From assembly GCA_963728535.1 (NCBI GenBank), contig CAVSKK010000001.1:1054001-1118000 (forward strand): a DNA stretch of 64,000 bases, read 5' to 3'. Position 1 is the first letter of the stretch. Every line of letters starts with the position of its first letter. Of the stretch, positions 16,469 to 27,171 are shown in pieces. This DNA comes from VAXT01 sp963728535. Lineage in GTDB: Bacteria > Actinomycetota > Thermoleophilia > Gaiellales > Gaiellaceae. The notes beneath the pieces are model-generated. The model saw only the letters and a list, made by a program, of their open reading frames with translations. It ran no database searches and was not told the DNA's origin. A program made the translations under genes and the position numbers.

Positions 16469-16804
16469 TTGACACAACGGGGCCTCCGTGCATTGTTGGA
16501 AGTAGTGATCGACAAGCGCCCGTGGCCAATTGGGGAGCTTCCGCCTTGGATCAACGACACGCAGCGACCCACGCTGTATGAGGTGACAGTCGCGTACCCG
16601 GGCCGTGCTCTCTACCACGCGGGCGGGGCGCTCTTCGAAGGCTTCGTTGTCGCCTGCTTCATCGGCTGGGCCATCTTCCACCTCGTCGTTGCGATCCCGC
16701 TGGCTGCAATCTTCATCCTGTGGCCCTTTGTATCGGCGGCGTTCTGGTGGCTGAACATGGACAGCGAAATTCGAGGCTGGATCATCTGGAGCGAGCCGGA
16801 CTAG
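16469..16804 (+). CDS. Small two-helix membrane protein (hypothetical)
   Basis: 111 residues from TTG 16469 (a GTG at 16505 would give about 99). It has a soluble N-terminus (DKRPWPIGELPPWINDTQRP) and two hydrophobic helices in the second half, ending in a Trp-rich tail. The start is uncertain. No family is recognised. Confidence 0.5.
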   Translation: MTQRGLRALLEVVIDKRPWPIGELPPWINDTQRPTLYEVTVAYPGRALYHAGGALFEGFVVACFIGWAIFHLVVAIPLAAIFILWPFVSAAFWWLNMDSEIRGWIIWSEPD

Positions 16805-17001
16805 CCGACCCCGCCTCTGATTCCCCTGCTCTGGGGGATGACACTGCGTTCGGAGAAGAGGACGATTAGGGCATAACGCCACCGACGCTGACACCGCAAC
16901 AGCTTCGCGCTGTCCGGAGAATCACCGCACACGAGAATGGGGCTTGGGCTCGGGCGTTCTTCGACGGGACAGCGGAGGCATTCTCGGCACACCGCGGCGG
17001 G

Positions 17002-17538
17002 TTGCGCTGCTTTGCCATCAGCCCAGACGGCGACTCACGTCTTGCCAAAGAGGTCCCCGCGACAACGTCGTTTCGACGCGCACTGTTCGCCTTCATCAGC
17101 CTCCTGGTGCTCGCCGCCCTCAGCGCCGCGGATCTCGTCCGCCGCACAACGGGTGGAGAGGACGTGGGCTGGTGGTGGCTGAGTCCCGGTGGCTATGTCG
17201 TCGTCGCGTTTCTGATCGCTGCCGCCTTCTTTGGGATTCACGCGCGGCTGCCGAGGTCGGGCCCTTACCACGGTGAGTGGGTCGGTCTGCCGGGGCCCTC
17301 GGAAGGAGACGCTTCCGGCCACACGATGCCGGGGTTCGTGAAGGCGGCGCCAGTCTACAGCGGCTTCATGCTGTTCTTCTGCGTATTCCTTGGCGCCAGA
17401 ATTGCGAAGGACGTCGCGACCACGTCCCATCCACTTGTCTCGGTGCTCGGCGGCGTTGCCGGCGCCGTCGTGTGGTGGGCAGTCATGCTCTCCTATAGCC
17501 GAGGCTGGGCGAAGGTGAAGGACGGCGAACCCGACTAG
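17002..17538 (+). CDS. Membrane protein (hypothetical), 5' end unclear
   Basis: 178 residues from TTG 17002 with about four hydrophobic segments. The same frame stays open and protein-like for ~40 codons upstream (LTPQQLRAVRRITAHENGAW, then FFDGTAEAF) back to a stop near 16870, but contains no ATG, GTG or TTG there, only a CTG. So either a rare start is used or the 5' end is damaged. No family is recognised. Confidence 0.5.
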   Translation: MRCFAISPDGDSRLAKEVPATTSFRRALFAFISLLVLAALSAADLVRRTTGGEDVGWWWLSPGGYVVVAFLIAAAFFGIHARLPRSGPYHGEWVGLPGPSEGDASGHTMPGFVKAAPVYSGFMLFFCVFLGARIAKDVATTSHPLVSVLGGVAGAVVWWAVMLSYSRGWAKVKDGEPD

Positions 17539-17564
17539 GCCCTTCGAAACCGTCCGTCGCCTCC

Positions 17565-18287
17565 CTACGTGTCGGCCTCTCTTTCGACGAAGTCGCGGGA
17601 AGTGGTCGCCACCGCGCGGTATCTAGCAACGCTCGTCGCGATCGACCAGATCACGAGCGCCAGGACGCCAGGAAAGAAGCCGAAGCCGAACAAGCTGTCT
17701 TCACCTAGACCAGCGATGACGGCGAGGAACGTGATCAGGAATGCAACGGCGCCGATCAGCGCGACGATGCCAGTCCACCGCGCGAACGCACCCGTGCGAA
17801 GCGTGAGCAGCCCGACAGCTCCGAGGAGCGCTGCAAACCCCATCGCCGCGACCAGGAATGGCCCGGCCGAAGCACTCGCCACTGCCCTAGTCACGACGGG
17901 ATTCACGGCTGCACCTTCGGAATTTGCCGAAGAAATGATGACGATGGCGGTCGTCATGCCTGTAATGCCAGTTAAGGCTCCTGCGAATGCGACGTGCGCA
18001 AGCTGTGCAGAGCCTCCACCGGGAGATTCCGCACGCCCGAGGACGCTTCGGATCATCCCCGCGAAGTGCAGAAAGACGAAGCCCGCGAGCAGCATCGCGA
18101 ACGCGCCGATGCGACTCTTCCACTGGTTGTCGTCCGCCCAGTTCGTCCAGTCCTGATCCGATGCACCGTAGTCGGGCGCGTCGCCACCGCTCGCGAACCA
18201 CCCGACAAGAAAAAGAATCGCGAACGCGACGCCGGATAAGGCCAGGAGCCGCTGCCACGACGGCGGGAGAGTGTCAGGCGGCTGCAT
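17565..18287 (-). CDS. Six-helix membrane protein (hypothetical)
   Basis: 240 residues with about six transmembrane helices and an N-terminal WQRLLALSGVAFAILFLVGW. It overlaps the DUF4386 gene upstream by 14 bases, so the two are translated together. Both are multi-helix proteins of unknown role, common as pairs in soil actinobacteria (recalled). Confidence 0.65.
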   Translation of the reverse strand: MQPPDTLPPSWQRLLALSGVAFAILFLVGWFASGGDAPDYGASDQDWTNWADDNQWKSRIGAFAMLLAGFVFLHFAGMIRSVLGRAESPGGGSAQLAHVAFAGALTGITGMTTAIVIISSANSEGAAVNPVVTRAVASASAGPFLVAAMGFAALLGAVGLLTLRTGAFARWTGIVALIGAVAFLITFLAVIAGLGEDSLFGFGFFPGVLALVIWSIATSVARYRAVATTSRDFVEREADT

Positions 18288-18966
18288 GACCGCGCCAGGT
18301 CGGGCGAAGGATTGGAGAGTCCTTCCTGAACCCCCAGATGGCGCAGTAGATGCCTAGGAATGCCTCCCAGATGAACTCGGGGACGACCAGGACGTTCACC
18401 AAGCCGGTTTGGTCCCACAAGTCGAAGAGCACGCCTATGTTTCCAATCAGGAGGAGTGGCCCTCCGATCAGTCCGAGCCAGGCCATGCGGCGCGGGACGA
18501 GGCCAGACTTGTACATCAGGTAGCCGAGGATAAGCCCGTTCCCGAAGGGAACGACGAGTCCGGGGCCAAACAGGAACGTCCAGTCCTTGAGCTGCGCGAG
18601 CGAGACCGCGAGGTCGGCCGCGTCAGGAGAGTCCTGGCGGAGGCTGACGGCGCCGAGCACGAAGATGATCCCGGCGGCGATGAAGACGCACTCGATGATC
18701 CGAGCAGCGACGTAGCCGATGGCGAGGAGTTCGTTCTGTCTCCTCACGATCGGGTAGAGCACGACGGCCGTTCCGACGTTCGCGATGACGAGAAGGAAGT
18801 CCAAGAAGGCACCCAGGTAGATCTGGTTGTCCTTGCCGCCACCGGCGATGTAGCCGGCCGGGTCGTCGAGAACCGATTGGAAGAGAGCGAGCGCCGCGAT
18901 CGACGTGATGAACGTGATGATGAACAGCACTCCGAATATCCGGGCATAGCGCTGGTCTTCGGCCAC
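18274..18966 (-). CDS. DUF4386 membrane protein
   Basis: 230 residues, seven hydrophobic segments. ARIFGVLFIITFITSIAALA at the start, IGYVAARIIECVFIAAG in the middle and GLVPRRMAWLGLIGGPLLL near 160 are DUF4386 features. Function is unknown. It is first of a two-gene unit with the membrane protein at 17565. Bases 18967-19065 contain only its upstream region and the end of the YjbR gene's downstream spacer. Confidence 0.8.
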   Translation of the reverse strand: MAEDQRYARIFGVLFIITFITSIAALALFQSVLDDPAGYIAGGGKDNQIYLGAFLDFLLVIANVGTAVVLYPIVRRQNELLAIGYVAARIIECVFIAAGIIFVLGAVSLRQDSPDAADLAVSLAQLKDWTFLFGPGLVVPFGNGLILGYLMYKSGLVPRRMAWLGLIGGPLLLIGNIGVLFDLWDQTGLVNVLVVPEFIWEAFLGIYCAIWGFRKDSPILRPTWRGHAAA

Positions 18967-19065
18967 TCCCTGACTTCCTCCGATCTCCCGAGATCCGGGA
19001 ATAGAGTCGATGCGGCGACCCTATAAAGAAACAAGCCCTGTCGCCTAGCGAAAGGGAAGCCGGTG

Positions 19066-19416
19066 CTACTTCCCGGACTGCAGCTCCCAGGCGCCGATCA
19101 CGGCGTCTTCCACGGCATCGGCATTCCCGTTCTCGAGGTCCGCGACCACCATCATGTGCTTGGCGAAGCGCTTCGGCACCGAGAAGGTCTCGGGGAACGC
19201 CTGGAGCAGGAGGTCTCGAAACTCGAACGACGCACGAATGACGATGTGGCTGTCGTCGAGCTGCCGCGCCACGAGGCGGCCGTGATACCGCCAATCAAGC
19301 AAGCCCTCCCGACGACCCTCGGAGACACCGTCGAGCTGGGCAACCAGGCCGCTGAGGTCCGCGAGCGTCACCGGGTAATCGTCGCATGTCGGTCGCGCGA
19401 ATCCGGAGTCGGACAC
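19066..19416 (-). CDS. MmcQ/YjbR-family protein
   Basis: 116 residues. LLDWRYHGRLVARQLDDSHI, then IRASFEFRDLLLQAFPETFS, then VPKRFAKHMMVVADL fit the double-wing MmcQ/YjbR fold, a predicted DNA-binding family of unknown role. The GTG start at 19416 falls within a dispersed 23-bp repeat (19401-19423), so the first ~14 residues may be repeat-derived and the true start may be GTG 19371. Confidence 0.7.
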   Translation of the reverse strand: MSDSGFARPTCDDYPVTLADLSGLVAQLDGVSEGRREGLLDWRYHGRLVARQLDDSHIVIRASFEFRDLLLQAFPETFSVPKRFAKHMMVVADLENGNADAVEDAVIGAWELQSGK

Positions 19417-19423
19417 CTAGTTC
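19401..19423. repeat. 23-bp dispersed repeat, copy 1
   Basis: CCGGAGTCGGACACCTAGTT plus CTG, identical to 24178-24200. Here it spans the 5' end of the YjbR gene and the gap to the HNH nuclease gene. Confidence 0.8.
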
Positions 19424-19429
19424 TGGGCG

Positions 19430-20104
19430 TCAGCACCCGTCGAGGAGGTGGCGCATCTCCGTTCGTTCGGGCTGGGTGAGCCACAACGCGTACTTCGTCT
19501 TGATTGCGATTTGCTTGGCGACGTATCGACACTGATACGAGACCCTGGGCGGCAGCCAATTGGCCGCATCGCTGTCACTCTTCGACCCGTTGGAGGGGCC
19601 GTCTACCGCTAGGAGTACGACACGGTCGTTCGCGTAGGTAAGTCGCCGGGTCGGTGTCCACTTCGCAGCGCCGGTTCGCCAGGCGGCGGCGAGTGCAACC
19701 AGATGGTCGATTTGCACCTTCGATGATGTCCTGACCCCCCGGACGAAGCGGATCGTCGTAGCGGTGTAACGGTCGTGCAACGTCCCCCTTGCGACGACGC
19801 AATCGGAACCCGCCTTCAGGACAACCAGTTTCAGGTCGCGGGCGAGAACGTCATTGCGCGTGTCGCAGCCGTTTTGATCCACATCCTTCCATGGGGTGCC
19901 GAACTTCTCGCGCGAGTATTCGGTCATCGAACCGGCCACCTTGACCGTGAGTTTCGACAATTGCCCCTTGGCGGTCTTCACCCAGGCGGGACTTGCTGCT
20001 ATGGCCTCGGGTCTAGCGGCGCTCGGAAGAGCGGCAGCCAGGACGACCAGCGTCAGAAAGATAAGGAAGCGAACTGCGCGTGCGAGTTGGTTGAACCTCT
20101 CCAT
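19430..20104 (-). CDS. Secreted HNH nuclease (DUF1524/GmrSD C-terminal-like)
   Basis: 224 residues with a signal peptide (VRFLIFLTLVVLAAALPSAA). The core has YSREKFGTPWKDVDQNGCDT then RNDVLARDLK, VQIDHLVALAAAW (the His-containing HNH beta-beta-alpha metal motif) and NWLPP followed by a basic helix. Secreted DUF1524 nucleases in actinobacteria cut extracellular DNA, perhaps for nutrition or DNA uptake (family knowledge). Start ATG 20104. Confidence 0.85.
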   Translation of the reverse strand: MERFNQLARAVRFLIFLTLVVLAAALPSAARPEAIAASPAWVKTAKGQLSKLTVKVAGSMTEYSREKFGTPWKDVDQNGCDTRNDVLARDLKLVVLKAGSDCVVARGTLHDRYTATTIRFVRGVRTSSKVQIDHLVALAAAWRTGAAKWTPTRRLTYANDRVVLLAVDGPSNGSKSDSDAANWLPPRVSYQCRYVAKQIAIKTKYALWLTQPERTEMRHLLDGC

Positions 20105-20388
20105 GGTTGCCGCCTTCGGTTGAAAGAGGAGAAAGGCTCGCGCCCTCTACACAAGAACCTGTGAGAAGCCGGAGATCGCTCTCCGAGCCAGTATCGCACG
20201 GATCGTGATTACTCGCACAAAATCCTCCGCATGGGGTCCGTGCTCATCTTTTGCCTCCCGGAAGAAGGCTGCCCTGCTGGCGCACTGGCTCGACGTGGCG
20301 ATAGTCGTTCTCACATCCTGCAAAAGGAGGATCTCGAAGCGCGGAAACATACGCTGGCGGGTTCGACGAGCGCGACGATGCTTAGTCC
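20105..20388. other. Intergenic region between divergent genes
   Basis: 284 bases between the nuclease and the hybrid kinase. It must hold both promoters. I see no gene, repeat or convincing operator in it. Confidence 0.5.
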
Positions 20389-22683
<2,295 letters not shown>

Positions 22684-22767
22684 CGCGGTCAACGAGGCGA
22701 GAAAGCCTGCCCTCGAGAGGCACCCTCGTCTCTCAAAGAGCGGCATGGCCCGGGTACGGTGCGATTC

Positions 22768-23229
22768 ATGGAGGCACATCCCCTTCTTGATGACCTTGGC
22801 TTAACAGGCGCTGGTTACGCAGCTTCAGTGACCGGCGGCCCGGGCGTCGGATTCAACTCAGAGGATCCAGTCAGTCCCGCGTCGGTGATGAAGATCTAGA
22901 TTGCTCTTGCCGTTGAACGCGCCATCGCTTACCGGTCGCTTGAGGGGTCCGCTACTCGCGTTTTATCGCCGCAGCGGAGAACGCCGGGACCCGTCGGCGT
23001 TTCTCTGATGCTGGACGAGGTCAGGATGTCCGTTCGCGACCTAGTTGCCGGGCTCCTCGGGGTCGTGCGGAACGAGGCTGGGGTTGTCACATTCCCCGAT
23101 GGTGTGGCTCTCGCCGTTGCCGTCTTCACGCGCCGCGAGCCCAGCATCCGGCTTGATCCAGCCGTGATCGACACCACAATCGGCGCGATCGCACGCGACC
23201 TGATCGGAAGCCGTCTCTCGGTTTCCTGA
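22768..23229 (+). pseudogene. Class A beta-lactamase-type hydrolase, inactivated
   Basis: One frame carries a recognisable serine beta-lactamase-fold protein: MEAHPLLDDLGLTGAGYA, then VSPASVMKI (SxxK), then a TAG stop (22896-22898), then IALAVERAIA, VGVSLMLDEVRMSVRDL, and VVRNEAGVVTFPDGVALAVA to the end at 23229. Between RDL and VAGLL the middle of the domain, with the SDN and omega-loop motifs, is missing without loss of frame. So there are two defects: a nonsense codon, probably CAG to TAG, and an in-frame deletion. Its 3' end lies in a 30-bp repeat shared with 24294-24323. Confidence 0.78.
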
Positions 23230-23244
23230 CGCGTCGCTCAGACC
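23215..23244. repeat. 30-bp direct repeat, copy 1
   Basis: CTCTCGGTTTCCTGACGCGT followed by CGCTCAGACC, identical to 24294-24323. It overlaps the last codons of the beta-lactamase pseudogene. Confidence 0.88.
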
Positions 23245-23262
23245 TAGTGTCGGCGCGCAGTA

Positions 23263-23280
23263 TTGTGTAGCTAGATACAA
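23263..23280. promoter_or_regulatory. Possible operator dyad upstream of the NmrA-like gene
   Basis: TTGTGTAGCTAGATACAA contains TTGT-N10-ACAA and GTA-N6-TAC dyads, the kind of spacing used by HxlR/MarR-type regulators. No such regulator is adjacent. Bases 23281-23416 are otherwise an untranslated leader. Confidence 0.25.
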
Positions 23281-23416
23281 ACGCGGGTAAGCCTTCGCTA
23301 CGCCGCTGCTCTGAGGGTCGGCCTTGCTGAGCCTCGGTGACGCCAGCGTTCTCTTTCTCGTGTCGTGCCCGGAATGCAGGCCAATTTGAGTGCCTGTCCA
23401 CTGATGGGAGGAAGAG

Positions 23417-24097
23417 ATGAGAGTGTGCATCGTTGGGGCTTCTGGGAAGCTTGGGCAGTACATGGTCCAGCAGTCGCTGGATCGCGGTGACGAGGTGGTT
23501 GGCGTGTGCCGCGAGCAAAGCGTGGGCAAGCTCGACGCGTTCAAGGGGCGCATCACTGTCATCCCGGGAGCGACCGACGACCGCGAGGTCATCAAGCGCG
23601 CCGTCGCGGGATGCGGCGGGGTTCTCGTCGTGATGACCCCGCGAGGCGTCCACGGGTACTCGACGGGAACGACCCAGGCGGTCCTCGACTATGCGCCTGC
23701 AGGCGCGCGCCTCATCTTCTCGTGCGGATGGCACATCACCCTCGACGGCCAGGACGTGTACTCGCTGAAGCTCAAGACCCTCGTGAAGGTCTTCGGGCCG
23801 CTCGCGCGTCTCGCTCGCTTCGCCGATCTCGACGACCAAGTGGAGGCGGCCCGGCGGATCTTCGCCAGCGACACGCGGTGGACCGTCGTACGCGGCAGCG
23901 ACCTCGAGGAGGGCGAGAGTCAGGGCCTGCCCGTGTGGAGCAGGCACGTGGGTGATCCCATTCTCGAGAGCAACATCACGCGCCGCGTCGACTTCGCCCT
24001 TTTCATGGTCGAGGCTCTAAACAACGACGAACTGGTTCACAAAGCCCCCGCGATTGTGGGCCGCCAGACGCCTTCGGCGCTCGCGTACGCCGCCTAG
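23417..24097 (+). CDS. NmrA-like NAD(P)-binding protein (atypical SDR)
   Basis: 226 residues. A Rossmann start RVCIVGASGKLGQYMVQQSL with GxxGxxG (residues 7-13), then VIPGATDDREVIKRAVAG and LIFSCGWHITLDG. There is no YxxxK catalytic pair, as usual for NmrA/HSCARG-type redox sensors or atypical reductases. GGGAGG lies well placed before ATG 23417. It is flanked by duplicated sequence (30-bp repeats at 23215 and 24294). Confidence 0.82.
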   Translation: MRVCIVGASGKLGQYMVQQSLDRGDEVVGVCREQSVGKLDAFKGRITVIPGATDDREVIKRAVAGCGGVLVVMTPRGVHGYSTGTTQAVLDYAPAGARLIFSCGWHITLDGQDVYSLKLKTLVKVFGPLARLARFADLDDQVEAARRIFASDTRWTVVRGSDLEEGESQGLPVWSRHVGDPILESNITRRVDFALFMVEALNNDELVHKAPAIVGRQTPSALAYAA

Positions 24098-24177
24098 CGA
24101 GCGCATCCTCCGGTGCTCCAGCGTGAGGAGAGTGTCGGGCGGCGCAGAGCGGCAGATATGTGCGGCTGATCCGGAAG

Positions 24178-24200
24178 CCGGAGTCGGACACCTAGTTCTG
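24178..24200. repeat. 23-bp dispersed repeat, copy 2
   Basis: Identical to 19401-19423. It lies between the NmrA-like gene and the second 30-bp repeat, in a gene-free stretch (24098-24428). Confidence 0.8.
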
Positions 24201-24293
24201 TCAAGGAGTGTTTGCGCCAACTCTGTAACAAGATCCGCGGCGACGCCGGCGCGGGGCGCGGAGCTGGAAAGCCGGCCCTCGAGAGGCCCCCCA

Positions 24294-24323
24294 CTCTCGG
24301 TTTCCTGACGCGTCGCTCAGACC
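24294..24323. repeat. 30-bp direct repeat, copy 2, joined to upstream-like sequence
   Basis: Identical to 23215-23244. Immediately before it (about 24268-24293), GAAAGCCGGCCCTCGAGAGG resembles the sequence just upstream of the beta-lactamase pseudogene (near 22703-22722). So this is a second copy of that locus from which the whole gene body has been lost. Confidence 0.7.
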
Positions 24324-24388
24324 CTGTATGCGAGCGGAACAGTGCTGGCCCGCACGGGCCGCTCGCAGGAAGGGGCTGAGCGGCGCGA

Positions 24389-24411
24389 GGCTGCGGGCGA
24401 AGCCCGCAGCC
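24389..24411 (+). terminator. Perfect 10-bp hairpin left of the integrated element
   Basis: GGCTGCGGGC (24389-24398), loop GAA, GCCCGCAGCC (24402-24411). A nine-base inverted repeat (TGCGAGCGG/CCGCTCGCA, 24329-24367) precedes it. No U tract follows. It lies just outside the att repeat. Confidence 0.5.
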
Positions 24412-24428
24412 GATCAGGGAAGCGAGAG

Positions 24429-24449
24429 ATGGGCGGTACTGGGCTCGAA
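24429..24449. other. attL: 3' tRNA-Val fragment
   Basis: ATGGGCGGTACTGGGCTCGA plus A, identical to 33043-33063 within the tRNA gene (T arm and acceptor stem). The remaining tRNA sequence is absent here, so it is an attachment-site scar, not a gene. Confidence 0.85.
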
Positions 24450-24561
24450 GCCGCCTGCTAATCAGCGATTTTTGCCGGGCCAGGGGGGCACGGAGGGGGG
24501 CACCGCACGCGCACGCCTGTCAGGTCATCTGGGCGTCGGAGCTTTCCAGCGACGGTAGCCG

Positions 24562-24935
24562 CTACATGACGTGCATGTCGTGTAACTCGACGCGATAGCC
24601 GTCGGCCTCAGGAGTCAGGTCAAATTCGACCGTCAAATCTGTTCGGCCCCGGTCGGCGGCCCACACATCGATGTGCAGCACAAGCACCTCTGGACGACCT
24701 CGAAGTGGGAAGCCCATCGCCCCAGTCCGCCACGTCGCCCGGCGGTAGAACAAGACTGAGAGGCTCGTCAGCGTAATTGTCCACATCCAGAAGTTCTCTG
24801 CGGGGGCGGCGTAGACGTTCTCGGGATAGCTTCGCTCAAGGAGGTCTCCGATGCAGCTTCGTCGCGCTCGACGATGGCCACCATCATCCGCCGGACGGCG
24901 GCTTGCTGCTCCTGATTCAACTCGATGGGTTCCAT
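24562..24935 (-). pseudogene. Hypothetical element protein, frameshifted
   Basis: The ATG at 24935 opens MEPIELNQEQQAAVRRMMVA, IVERDEAA, after which the coding signal moves to another frame as GDLLERSYPENVYAAPAENF, WMWTITLTSL, and ends VDLTPEA-like, VELHDMHVM at 24562. The change occurs near 24858-24868. Joined, it would be about 125 residues with no recognised family. The start overlaps the 3' end of the integrase. As an alternative, the 74 residues from 24786 alone may be made. Confidence 0.5.
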
Positions 24936-26010
24936 GAGCGCAGATTAGGCGGACCGCACACGGCCAGAAGCTCCGCGTAGTCGAGCTCCGGCTCGTCGGT
25001 GAGCACGTGGGTGTACGTGTTCGCGGTCACGGCCAGGTTGCGCTGGCCCACCTGCTCACCGATGCGCGCCCACGGCACACCGCGCAGGTGCAGCAGGCTG
25101 ATGCGCCGGTGGCGCAGGTCATGCGGGCTGAACGGCGGGACGCCCTCCGCCCGGCACGCCTTGGCTATCGCCGTCCGCAGGGCATCGGCGCCGCTTGCGT
25201 CGAACAGCCGCGCCTCCGGGTCCCGGAACCTGCGGTGCGGCAGTCCGCCTCCAGCCGCTTCCGCCAGCGCCGGGTGCAACTCGATCCAGAGCGCCCTGCG
25301 CGTCTTGGTGGTAGCAGCCCGCAGGCGGACGCGCCGCCGTGGCTCGTCATAGTCACCCGACGAGCGTGCGGTCGACGGCGCTGACGCGGGCACCGGACCA
25401 GTCGAGGAACAGGAAGCGCGCAGCCGGTGCTTCGCCGGCAGCCGCCGGTAGACGCGCTTCCAGCGTGCGCGGCAGTGGGCGGGTTCGGCTCTTCGCGCCT
25501 CTTCGCGGGGCAGCTTGACGGGCACGCGGTCACGGGCTGGGTTGGGCTGCACGCCTGCGTGGTCGAGGACCATGGCGATGGCGGTCACCGTCTTGCGGAT
25601 CGACTCGCGGGCCTTGCCGTCAGCGTGCAGGGCGGCCACGAGGTCGGCGACGTCTCTGCGGGGTGAGTGCATCGAGGCGGGTCTGGCCGAGGAGGGGCAG
25701 CGCCCGGTTGAGCGCGGTCCGGTGCTGGACCGCTGTAGCCTGGGCGACGTCAACACGGGTGGCCTGCCACCGCGTGGCCGCATCCGCGAACGTCGGCGCG
25801 AGCGTCGGGATCTCGATGGAGGGTAAGGTCAGGGACGCGCAGCGCGGCCAGCTCACCCGCGACCCACTGCCGCCGGATCGCCGCCTCGCGTCTCGTCTTG
25901 AAGGAGCCCGCGTACCGGCAGCGGCTCCGGTGGCCGTTGAGCTGGAAGCGAACCCGGTAGCGCAGGTGTCCGGCCGGTGTCTGCCGCCGCTCGATCCAGG
26001 CACTAGCCAT
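24917..26010 (-). pseudogene. Tyrosine integrase, multiply frameshifted
   Basis: The N-terminal arm-binding and SAM-like parts (MASAWIERRQTPAGHLRYRV, FQLNGHRSRCRYAGSFKTRR, then in a second frame PTFADAATRWQATRVDVAQA) and core-binding helix (VADLVAALHADGKARESIRK) lead to a catalytic domain ending HDLRHRR, then VTANTYTHVL with the nucleophile Tyr, to the stop at 24917. The segment with the first catalytic Arg (LDWSGARVSAV) reads in yet another frame. At least three shifts separate the parts, so no complete enzyme is encoded. ATG 26010 overlaps an 11-codon frame starting near 26040 behind AAGGAGG, which may be the original start region. Confidence 0.8.
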
Positions 26011-26135
26011 GGTCGGGGCGGGATAGGGTTGGTCGCATCGATAAGGACCTCCTTGCAGGTCTTGGTCTAGTCCGGGCGGCGGCCGCTACTACGGCCCGTC
26101 CGGGCGCTCCTTCGGAGCACCAGGGGAAGTGTTCC

Positions 26136-26346
26136 TCAAGGCCGGACCCGATCGCCACAGCGGTCGCAGTAGGTCGATCCCTCCAGCAGCGCCAGGTACG
26201 CCTCGACCCTGATCAGCGGCCGGGAGTAGCCGGGCAGCACGATCACGGGGCACTCGCGGAAGACCGCATCGACGGCCTTGCGCTGGAGACCCAGCTCGCG
26301 CAGGTCCGAGCGGGTGAGCAGCGCCCCGGCGTCTCAGGAGCTCGGC
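26136..26346 (-). pseudogene. Short helix-turn-helix protein (excisionase-like), 5' end frameshifted
   Basis: LLTRSDLRELGLQRKAVDAV, FRECPVIVLPGYSRPLIRVE, AYLALLEGSTYCDRCGDR ends at 26136. The pattern of a helix-turn-helix followed by a wing and a C-x-x-C end fits small AlpA/excisionase-type DNA-binding proteins next to integrases. The frame has a stop just before LLTRS and no start codon; the upstream part (PSAAELLRRRG) is in another frame. It would normally direct excision or regulate int. Confidence 0.5.
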
Positions 26347-26372
26347 TGCTGAAGGTCTCCGGCCCACGCTCG

Positions 26373-27171
26373 CTAAGCCTCTTTCCCGGCCAGCGGGATG
26401 CCGCTGGGGTCTAGCTCCAGCCCCGGGATCGCAGAGCCTCTAAGCCGGTTCCCATCGGTTCCCGGACCGCTGCACGGCCAGCCGCCAGCGCGACCCGCAG
26501 CCCGCACCGTGGCGCTCGAAGCGCGGATCATCCCGCAGGGCCACGAGCACGTCAGCGCGGCGGCGCTTGACCCGAGCCTGGAGCTCCCGCGCGAGAGGCC
26601 GACCTGCTCGCCGTGAGCACGCGGGCGAGGTCGTGAGCGAGCAGGTCGCGCCTCACGCCTCTGCCCCTCCTCGGCGGCCGGTGGTCGCAGCCCGGCGAAC
26701 AGCTGCGCGAAGACCCGCAGCCGATCGAGCGCTGCATCCTCCTCGACCTGAGGCAGCCCGTCGAGGTGCGCGAGCCAGAGCTCGAGCTCCTGCTCCCGCT
26801 CGGCCTCGGAGAACTCGAAGCTGCAGAGCGCGAGCTCGGCGCGGCGGATCGCGGCGAGGGTCGCCGGGCCGAGCCTCGGTGCGCCCTCGTCGGACGGGAG
26901 CTCCGCGAGGTAGCCGTGCACGACGAGCCGTCGTTGCTCGGGCGAGAGGTCCAGTGAAGTTCACGGGCCAGCGTCCGCCTTCGGCACGTCGAGAGCGGGA
27001 ACAGCCCCTGCTCTTGCGCCGCGCGGCGCGTGCCGCGCTCCAGCGGCTTGCGCACGGCCTCGCCGTACTCGTACTGGTACGTGCAGTCGGGCACCGCCAG
27101 CGCCTCGCGATGAAGGTCCTCGCGCCTGACACCGGGACTCCGCGGTCAGCACACTTCGGCGTCCCTCTCAT
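26373..27171 (-). pseudogene. Element protein of unknown function, multiply frameshifted
   Basis: Starting at ATG 27171 (overlapping the previous stop as ATGA), protein-like segments appear in different frames: MRGTPKCADRGVPVSG, DLHREALAVPDCTYQYEYGE, AVRKPLERGTRRAAQEQGLF, then DLSPEQRRLV, VHGYLAELPSDEGAPRLGPA, ELALCSFEFSEAEREQELEL, WLAHLDGLPQVEEDAALDRL. No family is recognised. Two or more frameshifts prevent a full product. Confidence 0.45.

Noticed and set aside
16468..16496. TTGACA at 16468 as a -35 box
   Set aside because: The hexamer is perfect, but no acceptable -10 sequence lies 16-18 bases downstream, and it overlaps the likely start of a gene.
24429..24449. Second tRNA-Val gene
   Set aside because: Only the T-arm and acceptor 3' part are present, with no D or anticodon arm. 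It is the att scar.
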